From NCBI GenBank assembly GCA_036781505.1, contig DAIQAV010000019.1:1-21145 (forward strand): 21,145 bases of DNA, given 5' to 3'. Below, piece after piece: positions 1-7,143 of this stretch. Every line of letters begins with the position of its first letter. The first letter of the stretch is position 1. The notes below the pieces were generated by a model. It had not been told where the DNA came from. It searched no databases and saw only the letters and a list, made by a program, of their open reading frames with translations. The stretch comes from FEN-680 sp036781505. Its GTDB lineage: Bacteria; Actinomycetota; Geothermincolia; Fen-727; Anoxymicrobiaceae. The translations under genes and the position numbers were made by a program.

Positions 1-436
1 CTATGATGGTGTCGGGGGGGAGCGAGTCGAAGTCGCTCACGGTGTCGCCGAACGAGAACTCGACTCCCTGGGCCAATGCGAGCTCGTAGAGGTAGACGTC
101 GATGGAAGTCGGGCGCGGGCCCCTCTCGAGGAGGTAGGTGGGCACGCCCTCGTAGAAGGTGAGGTCGAACTCCCTTCCGTAGACGTGGTTCCTGCAGCTC
201 TTCAGCGGGACAGCGACGGGGGCGAAGTCTATGCCGGTATAGGCCTTCATGCGCTCCAGGTCCATCGGGGAGCCGTCCCCGATGTTGATGATCCTGCCTT
301 CGAGCCCTGGAAGGTCGGTGAGCCCGCCGATCGTCTGGCGCCTCTCGCGCACCGTCACCTGGTAGCCCTCGCGGGCGAGGTTTATGGCCGCGACCATCCC
401 GGAAAGACCCGCACCGACGATTTGCTGCTCTCGCAT
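1..436 (-). CDS. FAD/NAD(P)-binding oxidoreductase, N-terminal part (runs off window)
   Basis: The reading frame is open from an ATG at 436 to the window edge, giving 145 residues with the C-terminus missing. The N-terminus MREQQIVGAGLSGMVAAINL holds a dinucleotide-binding GxGxxG motif (G8-A-G-L-S-G13), followed by the strand whose acidic residue would bind the FAD ribose (near E31). A second conserved block, LLERGPRPTSIDVYL, lies around residue 104. The start is backed by AGGAGG five bases upstream. The protein is clearly homologous to the complete oxidoreductase at 1417-2484: both share EQ-IVGAGLSG, LAR-GY-V and ERGPR followed by a GV-x-F strand. The family (geranylgeranyl-reductase or phytoene-desaturase-like flavoproteins) covers many substrates, so the reaction cannot be named. 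It is divergent from the rubredoxin gene. Confidence 0.85.
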   Translation of the reverse strand, partial: MREQQIVGAGLSGMVAAINLAREGYQVTVRERRQTIGGLTDLPGLEGRIINIGDGSPMDLERMKAYTGIDFAPVAVPLKSCRNHVYGREFDLTFYEGVPTYLLERGPRPTSIDVYLYELALAQGVEFSFGDTVSDFDSLPPDTII

Positions 437-463
437 CAGACCCTCCTGAAGCCGACTGCGGCG

Positions 464-469
464 ATTCTA
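464..469 (-). promoter_or_regulatory. possible -10 box for the leftward oxidoreductase
   Basis: Read on the minus strand this is TAGAAT, one mismatch from TATAAT, lying 28 bases upstream of the ATG at 436. No convincing -35 box is visible at 16-18 bases, so the call is weak. Confidence 0.25.
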
Positions 470-549
470 CAACAAATCCTTGAACGCGGCGCGCCTGGCG
501 GCCGGGGAACGCCGAGCCGCGATGCCCGGGGAGGGTCACCAATTCCGTC

Positions 550-579
550 ATGACAGCGCCGAGGCGCATCTGCAATAAT
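550..579 (+). promoter_or_regulatory. sigma-70-type promoter for the rubredoxin operon
   Basis: ATGACA (550-555, one mismatch to TTGACA) is followed after 18 bases by AATAAT (574-579). Transcription would start near 586, about 30 bases before the rubredoxin ATG. It lies in the divergent region between the two oxidoreductase transcription units. Confidence 0.45.
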
Positions 580-614
580 GTTTGTGTCGCCGGACGACAA
601 AGGATGCGGTGAAG

Positions 615-779
615 ATGCAGAAGTACCAGTGCGAGATGTGCGGCTACGTATACGACCCCGCCAACGGGGATCCTGATGGAGGAGTCGAGGCGGGCACCCC
701 GTTCGAACAGCTCCTGTCATCGTGGGAATGCCCCGTGTGCGGCGCCTCGAAGGCGAACTTCAAGCCGGTCGTGGAATAG
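615..779 (+). CDS. rubredoxin
   Basis: A 54-residue one-iron electron carrier of the usual rubredoxin length. The four iron ligands sit in two knuckles, C6-E-M-C9-G and C39-P-V-C42-G. The aromatic residues Y4, Y11, Y13, F30, W37 and F49 match the conserved core of the family. An upstream in-frame ATG at 582 exists, but starting at 615 gives the canonical MQKYxC N-terminus; AAGGA lies ten bases upstream. It is first in a short operon with the iron-sulfur flavoprotein (27 bases downstream) and the FAD oxidoreductase, so it probably passes electrons between these flavoproteins or to an unknown acceptor. The partner assignment is inference; the identity is firm. Confidence 0.96.
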   Translation: MQKYQCEMCGYVYDPANGDPDGGVEAGTPFEQLLSSWECPVCGASKANFKPVVE

Positions 780-806
780 CGGCCCGTTGAGCGGACCGGG
801 GGTGTG

Positions 807-1424
807 ATGGAGGAGAGCACGCCGAGGGTGCTCGGGCTTTCGTGCAGCCCGAGAGTGCAGGGCAATACCGACCTCATGTGCGACAGCGCGCTTCAAGGCG
901 CCGCTGCGGCAGGCGCCGCCGTGGAGAAGGTGCACGTCCCGTCGTTGGACATCAATCCATGCATGGCATGCAACGCGTGCTTCAAGGAGGGGGTCTGCGT
1001 CCAGAAGGACGATATGGCTCCCCTGATCGACAAGATGCTCAACTGCGAGGGGGTCATCCTCGCGGCACCGATATTCAGCATGAACCTCGCGGCCCAGGCC
1101 AAGATAGTCATCGACAGGCTGCAGTGCTGCTGGGCGCGTCGCTACGTGCTCGAGGAGAGGGTGCTGCCCGAGGAGGCGCGTGCGCGTCGGCGAGGACTGT
1201 GGCTGTCGGCCGCGGGGTTCGGCCAGGAGAGCGTCTTCGATCCCGCCACCGCGACGGTGAAGTACTTCTTCCTGATCATCGAGGTGCCGAAGTGGGAACG
1301 CGTCGCGTTCGCCGGTGTGGAGGACAGAGGGGCGATCAGGGAAAGGGCCGGAGCCCTGGAGGAATGCAAGGCGGCCGGGGCAAGGCTGCTCGAGGGCGCA
1401 GACGTTGGAGGCGCCGATGGCTGA
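807..1424 (+). CDS. iron-sulfur flavoprotein (Isf) / NADPH-dependent FMN reductase family
   Basis: A 205-residue flavodoxin-fold protein. The N-terminal LGLSCSPRVQGNTD (9-22) is the FMN-phosphate loop of the FMN reductase family. A compact cysteine cluster C52-x2-C55-x2-C58-x5-C64 matches the 4Fe-4S motif of archaeal and bacterial Isf proteins. AAPIFSMNLAAQAK (about 93-106) is the usual second flavin contact, with a tyrosine or proline more common. The ATG at 807 is preferred over the GTG at 804 because the G-rich ribosome site (797-802) would be too close to the latter. The stop overlaps the start of the next gene by 8 bases, indicating translational coupling. Family members shuttle one and two electrons between ferredoxin/rubredoxin-type carriers and flavins; the physiological acceptor is unknown. 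Confidence 0.88.
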   Translation: MEESTPRVLGLSCSPRVQGNTDLMCDSALQGAAAAGAAVEKVHVPSLDINPCMACNACFKEGVCVQKDDMAPLIDKMLNCEGVILAAPIFSMNLAAQAKIVIDRLQCCWARRYVLEERVLPEEARARRRGLWLSAAGFGQESVFDPATATVKYFFLIIEVPKWERVAFAGVEDRGAIRERAGALEECKAAGARLLEGADVGGADG

Positions 1425-2484
1425 GCAGCTGATAGTGGGCGCGGGCCTCTCGGGCCTCGTCGCGGCGATAACCCTGGCGCGCAAGGGTTATAGCGTAAGG
1501 CTTCTGGAGAAGTACAAGACGGTAGGAGCACAGCCCGAGCGCTGGCCGATGGCGGACGTGACCCCTTTCATCCCCGAGGCGATGAGCGCGTACCTCGGCA
1601 TCGAGGTCGGCGAGCCCCAGATCAAGCCGTGCAAGCAGCTCAACGGATACTTCTGGGGGCACCAGTTCAGCGCGCCGATCGGCAGGTCCAACCTCTGCAT
1701 AGTGGAGCGAGGGCCGCGCAAGACCGGGCTCGATGGATACCTCCTCGAGATCGCCGAGGCCGAAGGCGTGAAGGTCGAGTTCGAGCAGGCGGTGCTGGGC
1801 CAGGGCGCGATCGCGAAGCTCCCCACCGACACCATCATCGCGACCGGGCTCTACGCCGACACCTTCGACGCGCTCAACATCCCGTACGTGATGGGCTGGT
1901 GCTACGGCGCCAAAGGGCAGGGCGTTCGCGAGACCGAGGCGGCGATCTACTTCGGCGACTACACCAACGACTACGCCTACTGGGCCAATATCAACGGCAT
2001 CGAATCCGTACTTTTCTTTACCCGCAACCCGATCAAGCAGGAGGACCTGCGGACGTTCACGCGGGAGCTGGAGGAGACCGAAGGCGTCAAGGTGAATGAG
2101 TGGCTTTACGGCTACGGGCCCACACCCACCGCGAAGTTCTCGAACCCCCGGTTGTTCGCCTCGGACAAGATCCTCGCGGGGACCCTCTCCGGGATGATGG
2201 AGCCGTTCGCGCTCTTCGGAGTCCACGGCGCGCTGGTGTCCGGCAAGATCGCGGCGATGGCGGTCGAGGACCGCGACGCCGCATGGCGCGAGTTCAAAAG
2301 GCAGCTCACCACCTGGAAGCGAATGCTCCTCAACCGCAAGGTCTACAAGAGGATGCCCCCGGCGATTCGCAGGACGGCGGTGGTCGGGTTGAACACCCTG
2401 CTCTCGGGGACCGGCGACCTCGGTGCCCGCGTGCTCAGCGGAGCCTTCCACGCGGTCCCCGGCTACATGCGCCAGCGCAAGTAG
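1417..2484 (+). CDS. FAD/NAD(P)-binding oxidoreductase
   Basis: 355 residues. The ATG at 1417 has GGAGG six bases upstream and gives the N-terminus MAEQLIVGAGLSGLVAAITL, with GxGxxG at 8-13 and E31 or E33 as likely ribose ligand. ERGPRKTGLDGYL (about 97-109) and TDTIIATG (about 132-139) follow the layout of FAD-dependent reductases related to geranylgeranyl reductases, where the second ATG-like motif closes the FAD site. The C-terminal GTLSGMMEPFALFGVHGALVSGK resembles the conserved GDAAG/G-I-x-A-GxxAA region near the flavin. The basic C-terminal helix (KRMLLNRKVYKRMP) could touch the membrane. It is homologous to the partial gene at 1-436 and is the last gene of the rubredoxin operon. Its substrate cannot be inferred. 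Confidence 0.88.
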   Translation: MAEQLIVGAGLSGLVAAITLARKGYSVRLLEKYKTVGAQPERWPMADVTPFIPEAMSAYLGIEVGEPQIKPCKQLNGYFWGHQFSAPIGRSNLCIVERGPRKTGLDGYLLEIAEAEGVKVEFEQAVLGQGAIAKLPTDTIIATGLYADTFDALNIPYVMGWCYGAKGQGVRETEAAIYFGDYTNDYAYWANINGIESVLFFTRNPIKQEDLRTFTRELEETEGVKVNEWLYGYGPTPTAKFSNPRLFASDKILAGTLSGMMEPFALFGVHGALVSGKIAAMAVEDRDAAWREFKRQLTTWKRMLLNRKVYKRMPPAIRRTAVVGLNTLLSGTGDLGARVLSGAFHAVPGYMRQRK

Positions 2485-2650
2485 AGGGACAGGTACTTTC
2501 TACTTTTTTTTCTACTCATGTTCACCTCAACTATTTCCACTTCTTTTTCTACCGCTTAGCCGCGTCAGCGATCAAAGAATAGAAAAAGTGGAAAGTACCT
2601 ATCCCCACGTGCCATTTAAAGTAGAAAAAAAGTAGAAAGTACCTGTCCCT
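2485..2650. repeat. REP/MITE-like inverted-repeat element between convergent genes
   Basis: Left arm 2485-2515 and right arm 2621-2650 are reverse complements over 30 bases, differing only in one base of a T run (8 versus 7). The outer unit reads AGGGACAGGTACTTTCTAC. A diverged inverted copy of the unit lies at about 2585-2605 (read on minus: GGGGATAGGTACTTTCCAC) and pairs with TTTCCACTTCTTTTTCTA at 2534-2551. A small CGCT/AGCG stem lies in the centre. The element therefore forms nested hairpins. It is AT-rich against a GC-rich background and has no coding capacity. It starts on the base after the TAG at 2482-2484 and overlaps two bases of the opposing TAG at 2649-2651. In RNA from either strand it would form a long hairpin, so it may also act as a bidirectional terminator (inference). 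Confidence 0.85.
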
Positions 2651-3740
2651 AGTCCTGGGTGGGCTCTTCGAAGTAGCGGTGGAGCTCCGGCGGCAGCACG
2701 TGGTAGTCCAGGTCCTTTGTCTCGTCCGTGAGGTCCGCCGAGTTGTAGGTGTTCCAGAACAGAGCGGGCCTGTGCCCCAGCCCGTGCCCGCGCAGAAAGG
2801 CGAGCGCACCCGCGAAGGTCTTGCCGGTGTACGTCCCCTCCAGCTTGATGCCGTCGCATGAATCGGCGAGCGACACCGCGGCCATCCCCTCCGGGGTGAA
2901 CTTCGCGTAGGTGGGGCCGCTGAAGTCGTCCATGAGGAAAAGGTCGCGCGGGTGCACGGCTCTGGCGACCCCTCCCGCCCCGTAGCGGTTGATGAACCCC
3001 GCCGCGGCGTTCACGTGCCTGGCCAGCAGGTAACGGTTGCACGCCACCTTGTCGACCACCCGGACTGACACCACTTGAGTGTGCAGCCCCGCCAGGGCGG
3101 TGCCCAGGATCAGGCCCGCGGCCGTGCTGCCGCTGCCGTAGGTCACGAAGAGAAAGTCCGGCTCGGGGAGCAGCCCGGCATCGACCTGCCTCTTCAGCTC
3201 CAGCGCGGCGTCCACGTAGCCCAGCGTCCCCAGGACGTTCGAGCCCCCGGGCGGGATGACGTAGGGGAGCTTGCCGGTCCTGCGGTCGAAGCCCTGCACC
3301 ATCGCCTTCACCAGGCCGACCGGCTGCTCGAGCGGAGAGCCCGTTATCACGAAGCTGGCGCCGTGGGCGTGGTCGAGCAGGAGGTTCTTGCCGACGTAGG
3401 CCGCGTTCGGCTGAGGCATGAGGACCGCGATTGTGTGCATGCCCAGCCGCTCCCCGTGCACCACCGTGGCCAGCACGTGGTTGGATCCCACCGCCCCGAA
3501 TGTGATCAGCTGCTGATGCCCGCCCGCCCGCGCGTCGGCCAGCACGAACTCGAGCTTGCGGACTTTGTTGCCGCCATAGAACGGCGAGCTCAGGTCGTCG
3601 CGCTTTATGTAGAGCGCGTCCAGCCCCTCGGAGGCGCACACCCCCGCCAGTCGCTCCACCGGGGTGGGATACTCGCCGAGCGTGGTCCACTCGACCCGCC
3701 CGCGCAACCCCGGGAACATCTCGAAAATCTCCGGCCTCAT
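2649..3740 (-). CDS. PLP-dependent D-cysteine desulfhydrase / ACC deaminase family enzyme
   Basis: 363 residues, a little longer than typical members (about 330-340). IKRDDLSSPFYGGNKVRKLE (45-64) is the family signature and K59 is the expected PLP Schiff-base lysine. TFGAVGSNHVLATV (79-92) is the substrate-carboxylate loop after the lysine. YGSGSTAAGL (about 205-214) is the PLP-phosphate loop. TYTGKTFAGALAFL near the C-terminus matches the conserved YTGK segment of D-cysteine desulfhydrases. The enzyme would cleave D-cysteine, or less likely ACC or a related amino acid, releasing ammonia and a keto acid; substrate cannot be fixed from sequence. GAGGT six bases before the ATG supports the start. 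Its stop codon is overlapped by the repeat element at 2485-2650. Confidence 0.88.
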   Translation of the reverse strand: MRPEIFEMFPGLRGRVEWTTLGEYPTPVERLAGVCASEGLDALYIKRDDLSSPFYGGNKVRKLEFVLADARAGGHQQLITFGAVGSNHVLATVVHGERLGMHTIAVLMPQPNAAYVGKNLLLDHAHGASFVITGSPLEQPVGLVKAMVQGFDRRTGKLPYVIPPGGSNVLGTLGYVDAALELKRQVDAGLLPEPDFLFVTYGSGSTAAGLILGTALAGLHTQVVSVRVVDKVACNRYLLARHVNAAAGFINRYGAGGVARAVHPRDLFLMDDFSGPTYAKFTPEGMAAVSLADSCDGIKLEGTYTGKTFAGALAFLRGHGLGHRPALFWNTYNSADLTDETKDLDYHVLPPELHRYFEEPTQD

Positions 3741-3803
3741 CGGCAGACCTCGCCTCTCTTTTCCGGCTTCGAGTCACGGAGCCCGCCCGCCTGAAAAAGC
3801 GCA

Positions 3804-4550
3804 ATGCAGAATCCCGGCTCCTTCTATATAGTAAAGGACATGGGACAGTTCGGAGACTTCCTGATACGGATAATGCGGCAAGTCGGGTTCGGGATCTGCC
3901 ACCAGATCGGGGAGAGGAGCCTGAGCTTCGGCGGACGGGTGCTGCCCGTTTGTGCCCGCTGCACGGGGATCTTCCTCGGGTTCGCGGTCTGCCTCACGGT
4001 CCTGCTCATTGCCTACAGGGGGCGCGCCCCTCGCTACCCGTCATGGCCGAAGATCGCATTCCTGGTCTTGCTGTTCGTGCCCACGACGGTGGACGCGGTG
4101 ACCTCTTACGCCGGCCTCCGCGAGTCGGGCAACGCGATCCGGATGGTCACGGGCGCGCTGGCGGGGACCGCGATTGCGGCGCTCCTCCTGCCGCTGGTGG
4201 CGGGCGCCCTGCTGCGGATAAGGCATGTCGATTTTCCCGAGGAGCGGGCCAGGATGCTCGAGCCGGCCTGGGCGGCCCCCGCCCTGCTCGTTGTTCCCGC
4301 GTTTCTATCGCTCGCCATATGGCCGAGCTGGCCAGGCGCCTTCTGGTTCTGGGCGCTGCTGGTGACCGCCTCGATACTCTTCACGCTCCTGGCATTGAAC
4401 TTCACGCTGGTGGTGCTGGTGCTCGAGGGCCTGAGGGTGTCCGAATCCGCGTCCGCGGCGGCATGGTTCACCGGCATCGCGGTGGCCGCGGTGATAGCCG
4501 AGCTGGTCGTCTCCAACCGCCTGCACTGGATTGTCCAGCGGACGTTGTGA
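3804..4550 (+). CDS. DUF2085 family integral membrane protein
   Basis: 248 residues. The segment 30-60 carries the family hallmark: CHQ (32-34), R38-S39, a GG turn, then P48-V-C50-A-R-C53-T-G-I. Five or six hydrophobic segments follow (about 54-71, 83-99, 112-137, 156-175, 178-208, 218-236). The two cysteines and the histidine could bind a metal or form a redox pair, but the family has no established function. The start is uncertain: the ATG at 3804 has no clear ribosome site, while an in-frame ATG at 3840 has AAAGGA only two to three bases upstream. It is divergent from the PLP enzyme, with 63 bases between the ATGs. A one-gene transcription unit is likely. Confidence 0.82.
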   Translation: MQNPGSFYIVKDMGQFGDFLIRIMRQVGFGICHQIGERSLSFGGRVLPVCARCTGIFLGFAVCLTVLLIAYRGRAPRYPSWPKIAFLVLLFVPTTVDAVTSYAGLRESGNAIRMVTGALAGTAIAALLLPLVAGALLRIRHVDFPEERARMLEPAWAAPALLVVPAFLSLAIWPSWPGAFWFWALLVTASILFTLLALNFTLVVLVLEGLRVSESASAAAWFTGIAVAAVIAELVVSNRLHWIVQRTL

Positions 4551-4606
4551 CCTGCAAGCGCCGGCCCGCGCCTCGAGAGATGGAATAGTCAAAGGCAGGC
4601 AAGGTC

Positions 4607-4635
4607 GTGACTGGCGCGGCGGCAGGCGCTAGAAT
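4607..4635 (+). promoter_or_regulatory. possible sigma-70 promoter for the small hypothetical gene
   Basis: GTGACT (4607-4612) and TAGAAT (4630-4635) are separated by 17 bases in the 129-base gap after the DUF2085 gene. Transcription would begin near 4642, leaving a leader of about 38 bases that contains the AGGAGG ribosome site at 4665-4670. The -35 match is partial. Confidence 0.35.
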
Positions 4636-4679
4636 ACCAGCAAGGTGCCGGGACGTCGAGGAATAGGAGGCTTCACCAG

Positions 4680-4937
4680 ATGCATGTTCCCAAGGAGAAA
4701 ATAAGGGTAACCATCCTCGTGGAGAGGTTTCGCATCGTCGGTGACATGTACCGCTACCCTGGCGCGCGCCTTCTCGACCTCGTCAACATCAAGGACACCG
4801 CGTTCATCCCGGTGACCGACGCCCAGATCTTCAGCCTCAGCGACGGCAAGCTGCTCCACTCCAGCGATTTCGTGGGTGTTAACCGCAACGCGATCTCGTT
4901 CTTCTACCCCTTGGAACAGGGACAGGCGGACGGATAG
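4680..4937 (+). CDS. small hypothetical protein
   Basis: 85 residues, soluble, without signal peptide or membrane segment. AGGAGG nine bases upstream makes the ATG at 4680 secure. Pattern: a beta-rich N-terminus (IRVTILVERFRIVGDMY), then YPGARLLDLVNIKDTAFIPV, TDAQIFSLSDGKLLHSSDFV and a hydrophobic NRNAISFFYP. This resembles small beta-barrel-like hypotheticals seen in actinobacteria and Chloroflexi, but I do not recognise a named family with certainty and assign no function. It is convergent with the TadE-like gene, with only nine bases between the two stop codons. Codon use is like that of its neighbours, which supports a real gene. Confidence 0.75.
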   Translation: MHVPKEKIRVTILVERFRIVGDMYRYPGARLLDLVNIKDTAFIPVTDAQIFSLSDGKLLHSSDFVGVNRNAISFFYPLEQGQADG

Positions 4938-4946
4938 CAGGGCACG

Positions 4947-5372
4947 CTACCGGCCCGAGAGCCCGATCTCGTGGCTCGAGGTGATCTTCGACATCTTCTT
5001 GAGGAAGCCGATCTTCCGCAAAACGTAGGAGTTGGCGTACTCCACTACCGTGACTTTGACGCTCAGCTTGGTCGCAGCGTTGTCGGGCAGGAAGAAGATC
5101 TGGCACTGGGCTATCTCTTCGTCGCTCAACCCCGACAGCTTGAGCTTGGTGGTGACGTCCTCGACAGCCTGCTTCTGGTCGTGGCTCAGGTTGTAGGTGT
5201 TCGCCGCCGCGTTCGCCATATCGTCGGCCATCTGGGACACGGAGAACCTGTCCCACAGAAGCGGCCCGAGCTCGACGATGATCAGGATGATGAGGGCGAA
5301 GACGACCCCGTACAGGATTACGCGCCTCAGGATCTGGCCGCTCTCATCATCGAGGAGCCTTCTTAAACGCAA
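4947..5372 (-). CDS. TadE-like small membrane protein
   Basis: 141 residues from a TTG at 5372 that has AAGGAGG (5385-5379) six bases upstream. The GTG at 5396 is in frame but lacks a ribosome site and would overlap the murJ stop. The N-terminus RLRRLLDDESGQ resembles the basic/acidic lead peptide of TadE/Flp-type pilus proteins. It is followed by one hydrophobic segment (about residues 17-38) and then VELGPLLWDRFSVSQMADDMANAAANTY, similar to the amphipathic region after the TadE membrane helix. The rest is predicted extracytoplasmic. No other tad genes are present in the window, so a pilus role is only a possibility. It is last in the DUF6049-murJ transcription unit and starts 17 bases after the murJ stop. 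Confidence 0.7.
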   Translation of the reverse strand: MRLRRLLDDESGQILRRVILYGVVFALIILIIVELGPLLWDRFSVSQMADDMANAAANTYNLSHDQKQAVEDVTTKLKLSGLSDEEIAQCQIFFLPDNAATKLSVKVTVVEYANSYVLRKIGFLKKMSKITSSHEIGLSGR

Positions 5373-5385
5373 CTGCGACCTCCTT
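5370..5385 (-). promoter_or_regulatory. ribosome binding site deciding a TTG start
   Basis: On the minus strand AAGGAGG (5385-5379) is followed by TCGCAG and TTG (5372-5370). The spacing is ideal, and this places the start of the TadE-like gene eight codons after the first available GTG. Confidence 0.6.
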
Positions 5386-5388
5386 GGC

Positions 5389-7143
5389 CTAATCACTCTC
5401 TATTATCGTGTCCTCTTCGACCGGTTCCGTGCCATGCGGCTCCAGCTCGCTCTGCCTTCGCCTCAGGAACCGCCCGAGGAGGTGTCTCAACACGCGCATC
5501 TCCTCGGATTTGAGGAGGACCGCCATTCCCAGGTAAACCGCCCCCGCTACGATCAGCGCCGCGGTGACCTGCAGGAACTGCTCGAGGAACGTCGTCGTCC
5601 CCACGTACTTGCCGCACGCCCAGGCCGTCGCCCAGGTCGCCGCGCCCATCACCGCGGACGCCGCCACGATCTTGGCGAGCGAGAGGAACACCCGCTTGCC
5701 GTCCAGGCCTCCCAGGCGCCTGCTCAACACGACCCATACGAGGATGGTGCCCACGAAGTAAGCCGTGGTGTTTCCGAGGGCCAGGCCGGACACTTTCATG
5801 ACGTTACTCTTAAAAGAGTAGAAGTAAATAAAGTCTACCGCAATGTTCAAGCCTATGATGACTCCCGCTACTATCATCGGCGTCTTGGTGTCCTGCATTG
5901 AATAGAACACCTTGAGGGTCAGCATGAAGAACGAGAAGAAGAACAAGCCGAGCACGAAGTACAGCACCACGCTGGCCAGCATCTCGGTGTCGGCCGCCCC
6001 GAAGTTCAGCCGCTGCAGCAGCAGCCGGACGATGGGAGTCGCCAGGATCGCGTAGGCCACGGATGCCGGGATGACCACGAAGGCCGTGGTCCTTATCCCC
6101 AGCGAGGTCGAATCCACGATCTGTTTCTTGTTCTTGCGGACCGATGACTCCGAGAGGCTGGGGAACAGCGCGGTGATGATGGAGACCGCGACTATCCCGT
6201 AGGGCAACTGGAAGAAGATGTAGGCGTACTGGAATGCCGATATGCCTCCGGACACCTGCGCCGCCAGGATGTTCACCACCCAGAGGCCGACCTGGTTGAT
6301 CAGCACGTAGATGACCACCGGGACCGCGAGCCTGCCAATCTTCCTCACCGCCGGGTGCTTGAGGTCGATGACCGGCTTGTAACGGAATCCGGTCCTTCGC
6401 ACCCAGGGGATCTGGATGAGCGCCATCCCGACGACACCCAGGGTCGCCCCGATGGCCAGCACGTACTTGTTCGGGTAGACGGCGTAGATGATGACGGTCG
6501 CGATGACGATGATGTTGTTGACGATCGGCGCGAAGGCCGGGATCGTGAAGTGCTTGTACGAGTTCAGGATGCCCGTGTATATGGCGCAGAAACCATAGAA
6601 CACCACCTCGAAGATGAAGAACCGCAACAGGAAGATCGCGTCAGTCTCCATCTGCTGGCGGCCGTGGGCCAGGAAAGTCTGTGCCCTGATCACCCAGGGG
6701 GCGGTGATGCAGAGGGCGATACTTACGACGAGCAGCACCAGCAGGGTGAGGTTGAAGACGGAGTTGGCCACATGCCAGGCCTCCTGCTCGTCTTTCGTCC
6801 TCAGGTACTCCACGAAGACGGGGATGAACAGCGACGCCAGAACGCCTCCGAGTATCAGGTCGTAGACGATGTTGGGGGTGATGTTGGCGAGGTTGAAGGA
6901 GTCGGCCATCGCCTTGCCGGTCAGCCCCAGCACCGAGGCGAGCGCGGCCGTGCGTGCGAAGCCGGTGATGCGGCTGATGCCGGTGCCCAGCGTCATGACC
7001 GAGGCGCCGCGCGCGAACGAGGCCTCCTTGAGCCCGGTCTTAGGCTTCTTCTCCCCGGCCTTCTTCGGCGTTTCCGACGTTTCCTCGCCTATGCTTGCCT
7101 GCCTTTCGCCGTTCAGCTGCCTGCCGCACCCAGAGGAGCCCAA
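5389..7143 (-). CDS. murJ: MurJ/MviN lipid II flippase
   Basis: 584 residues when started from the TTG at 7143. After a charged, lysine-rich cytoplasmic extension of about 45 residues comes the MurJ core: SVMTLGTGISRITGFARTA (48-66, with R58 and R64 at the conserved arginine positions) and ANITPNIVYDLILGGVLASLFIPVFVEYL, the actinobacterial form of the second helix. About 14 hydrophobic segments follow, ending in a basic/acidic cytoplasmic tail. MurJ flips lipid II to the outer face of the membrane for peptidoglycan synthesis. The true start is unclear: any start that keeps the core overlaps the upstream DUF6049 gene, by up to 104 bases, and the ATG at 6996 would cut into the first helix. The linkage DUF6049-murJ matches mycobacterial Rv3909-Rv3910. 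Confidence 0.93.
   Translation of the reverse strand: MGSSGCGRQLNGERQASIGEETSETPKKAGEKKPKTGLKEASFARGASVMTLGTGISRITGFARTAALASVLGLTGKAMADSFNLANITPNIVYDLILGGVLASLFIPVFVEYLRTKDEQEAWHVANSVFNLTLLVLLVVSIALCITAPWVIRAQTFLAHGRQQMETDAIFLLRFFIFEVVFYGFCAIYTGILNSYKHFTIPAFAPIVNNIIVIATVIIYAVYPNKYVLAIGATLGVVGMALIQIPWVRRTGFRYKPVIDLKHPAVRKIGRLAVPVVIYVLINQVGLWVVNILAAQVSGGISAFQYAYIFFQLPYGIVAVSIITALFPSLSESSVRKNKKQIVDSTSLGIRTTAFVVIPASVAYAILATPIVRLLLQRLNFGAADTEMLASVVLYFVLGLFFFSFFMLTLKVFYSMQDTKTPMIVAGVIIGLNIAVDFIYFYSFKSNVMKVSGLALGNTTAYFVGTILVWVVLSRRLGGLDGKRVFLSLAKIVAASAVMGAATWATAWACGKYVGTTTFLEQFLQVTAALIVAGAVYLGMAVLLKSEEMRVLRHLLGRFLRRRQSELEPHGTEPVEEDTIIESD

Noticed and set aside
1336..2451. 371-residue minus frame opposite the FAD oxidoreductase
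   Set aside because: Shadow frame; the plus frame has GxGxxG and a ribosome site.
2549..2635. Short open frames inside the inverted-repeat element
   Set aside because: They read through hairpin arms and poly-T/poly-A runs and have no ribosome site; not genes.
2599..3804. 401-residue minus frame overlapping the PLP enzyme
   Set aside because: Same strand but shifted frame; the other frame has the PLP lysine motif and normal composition.
4935..4949. TAGC-7-GCTA palindrome formed by two convergent stop codons
   Set aside because: A four-base stem is too short for a terminator and arises from the two TAG codons; treated as chance.
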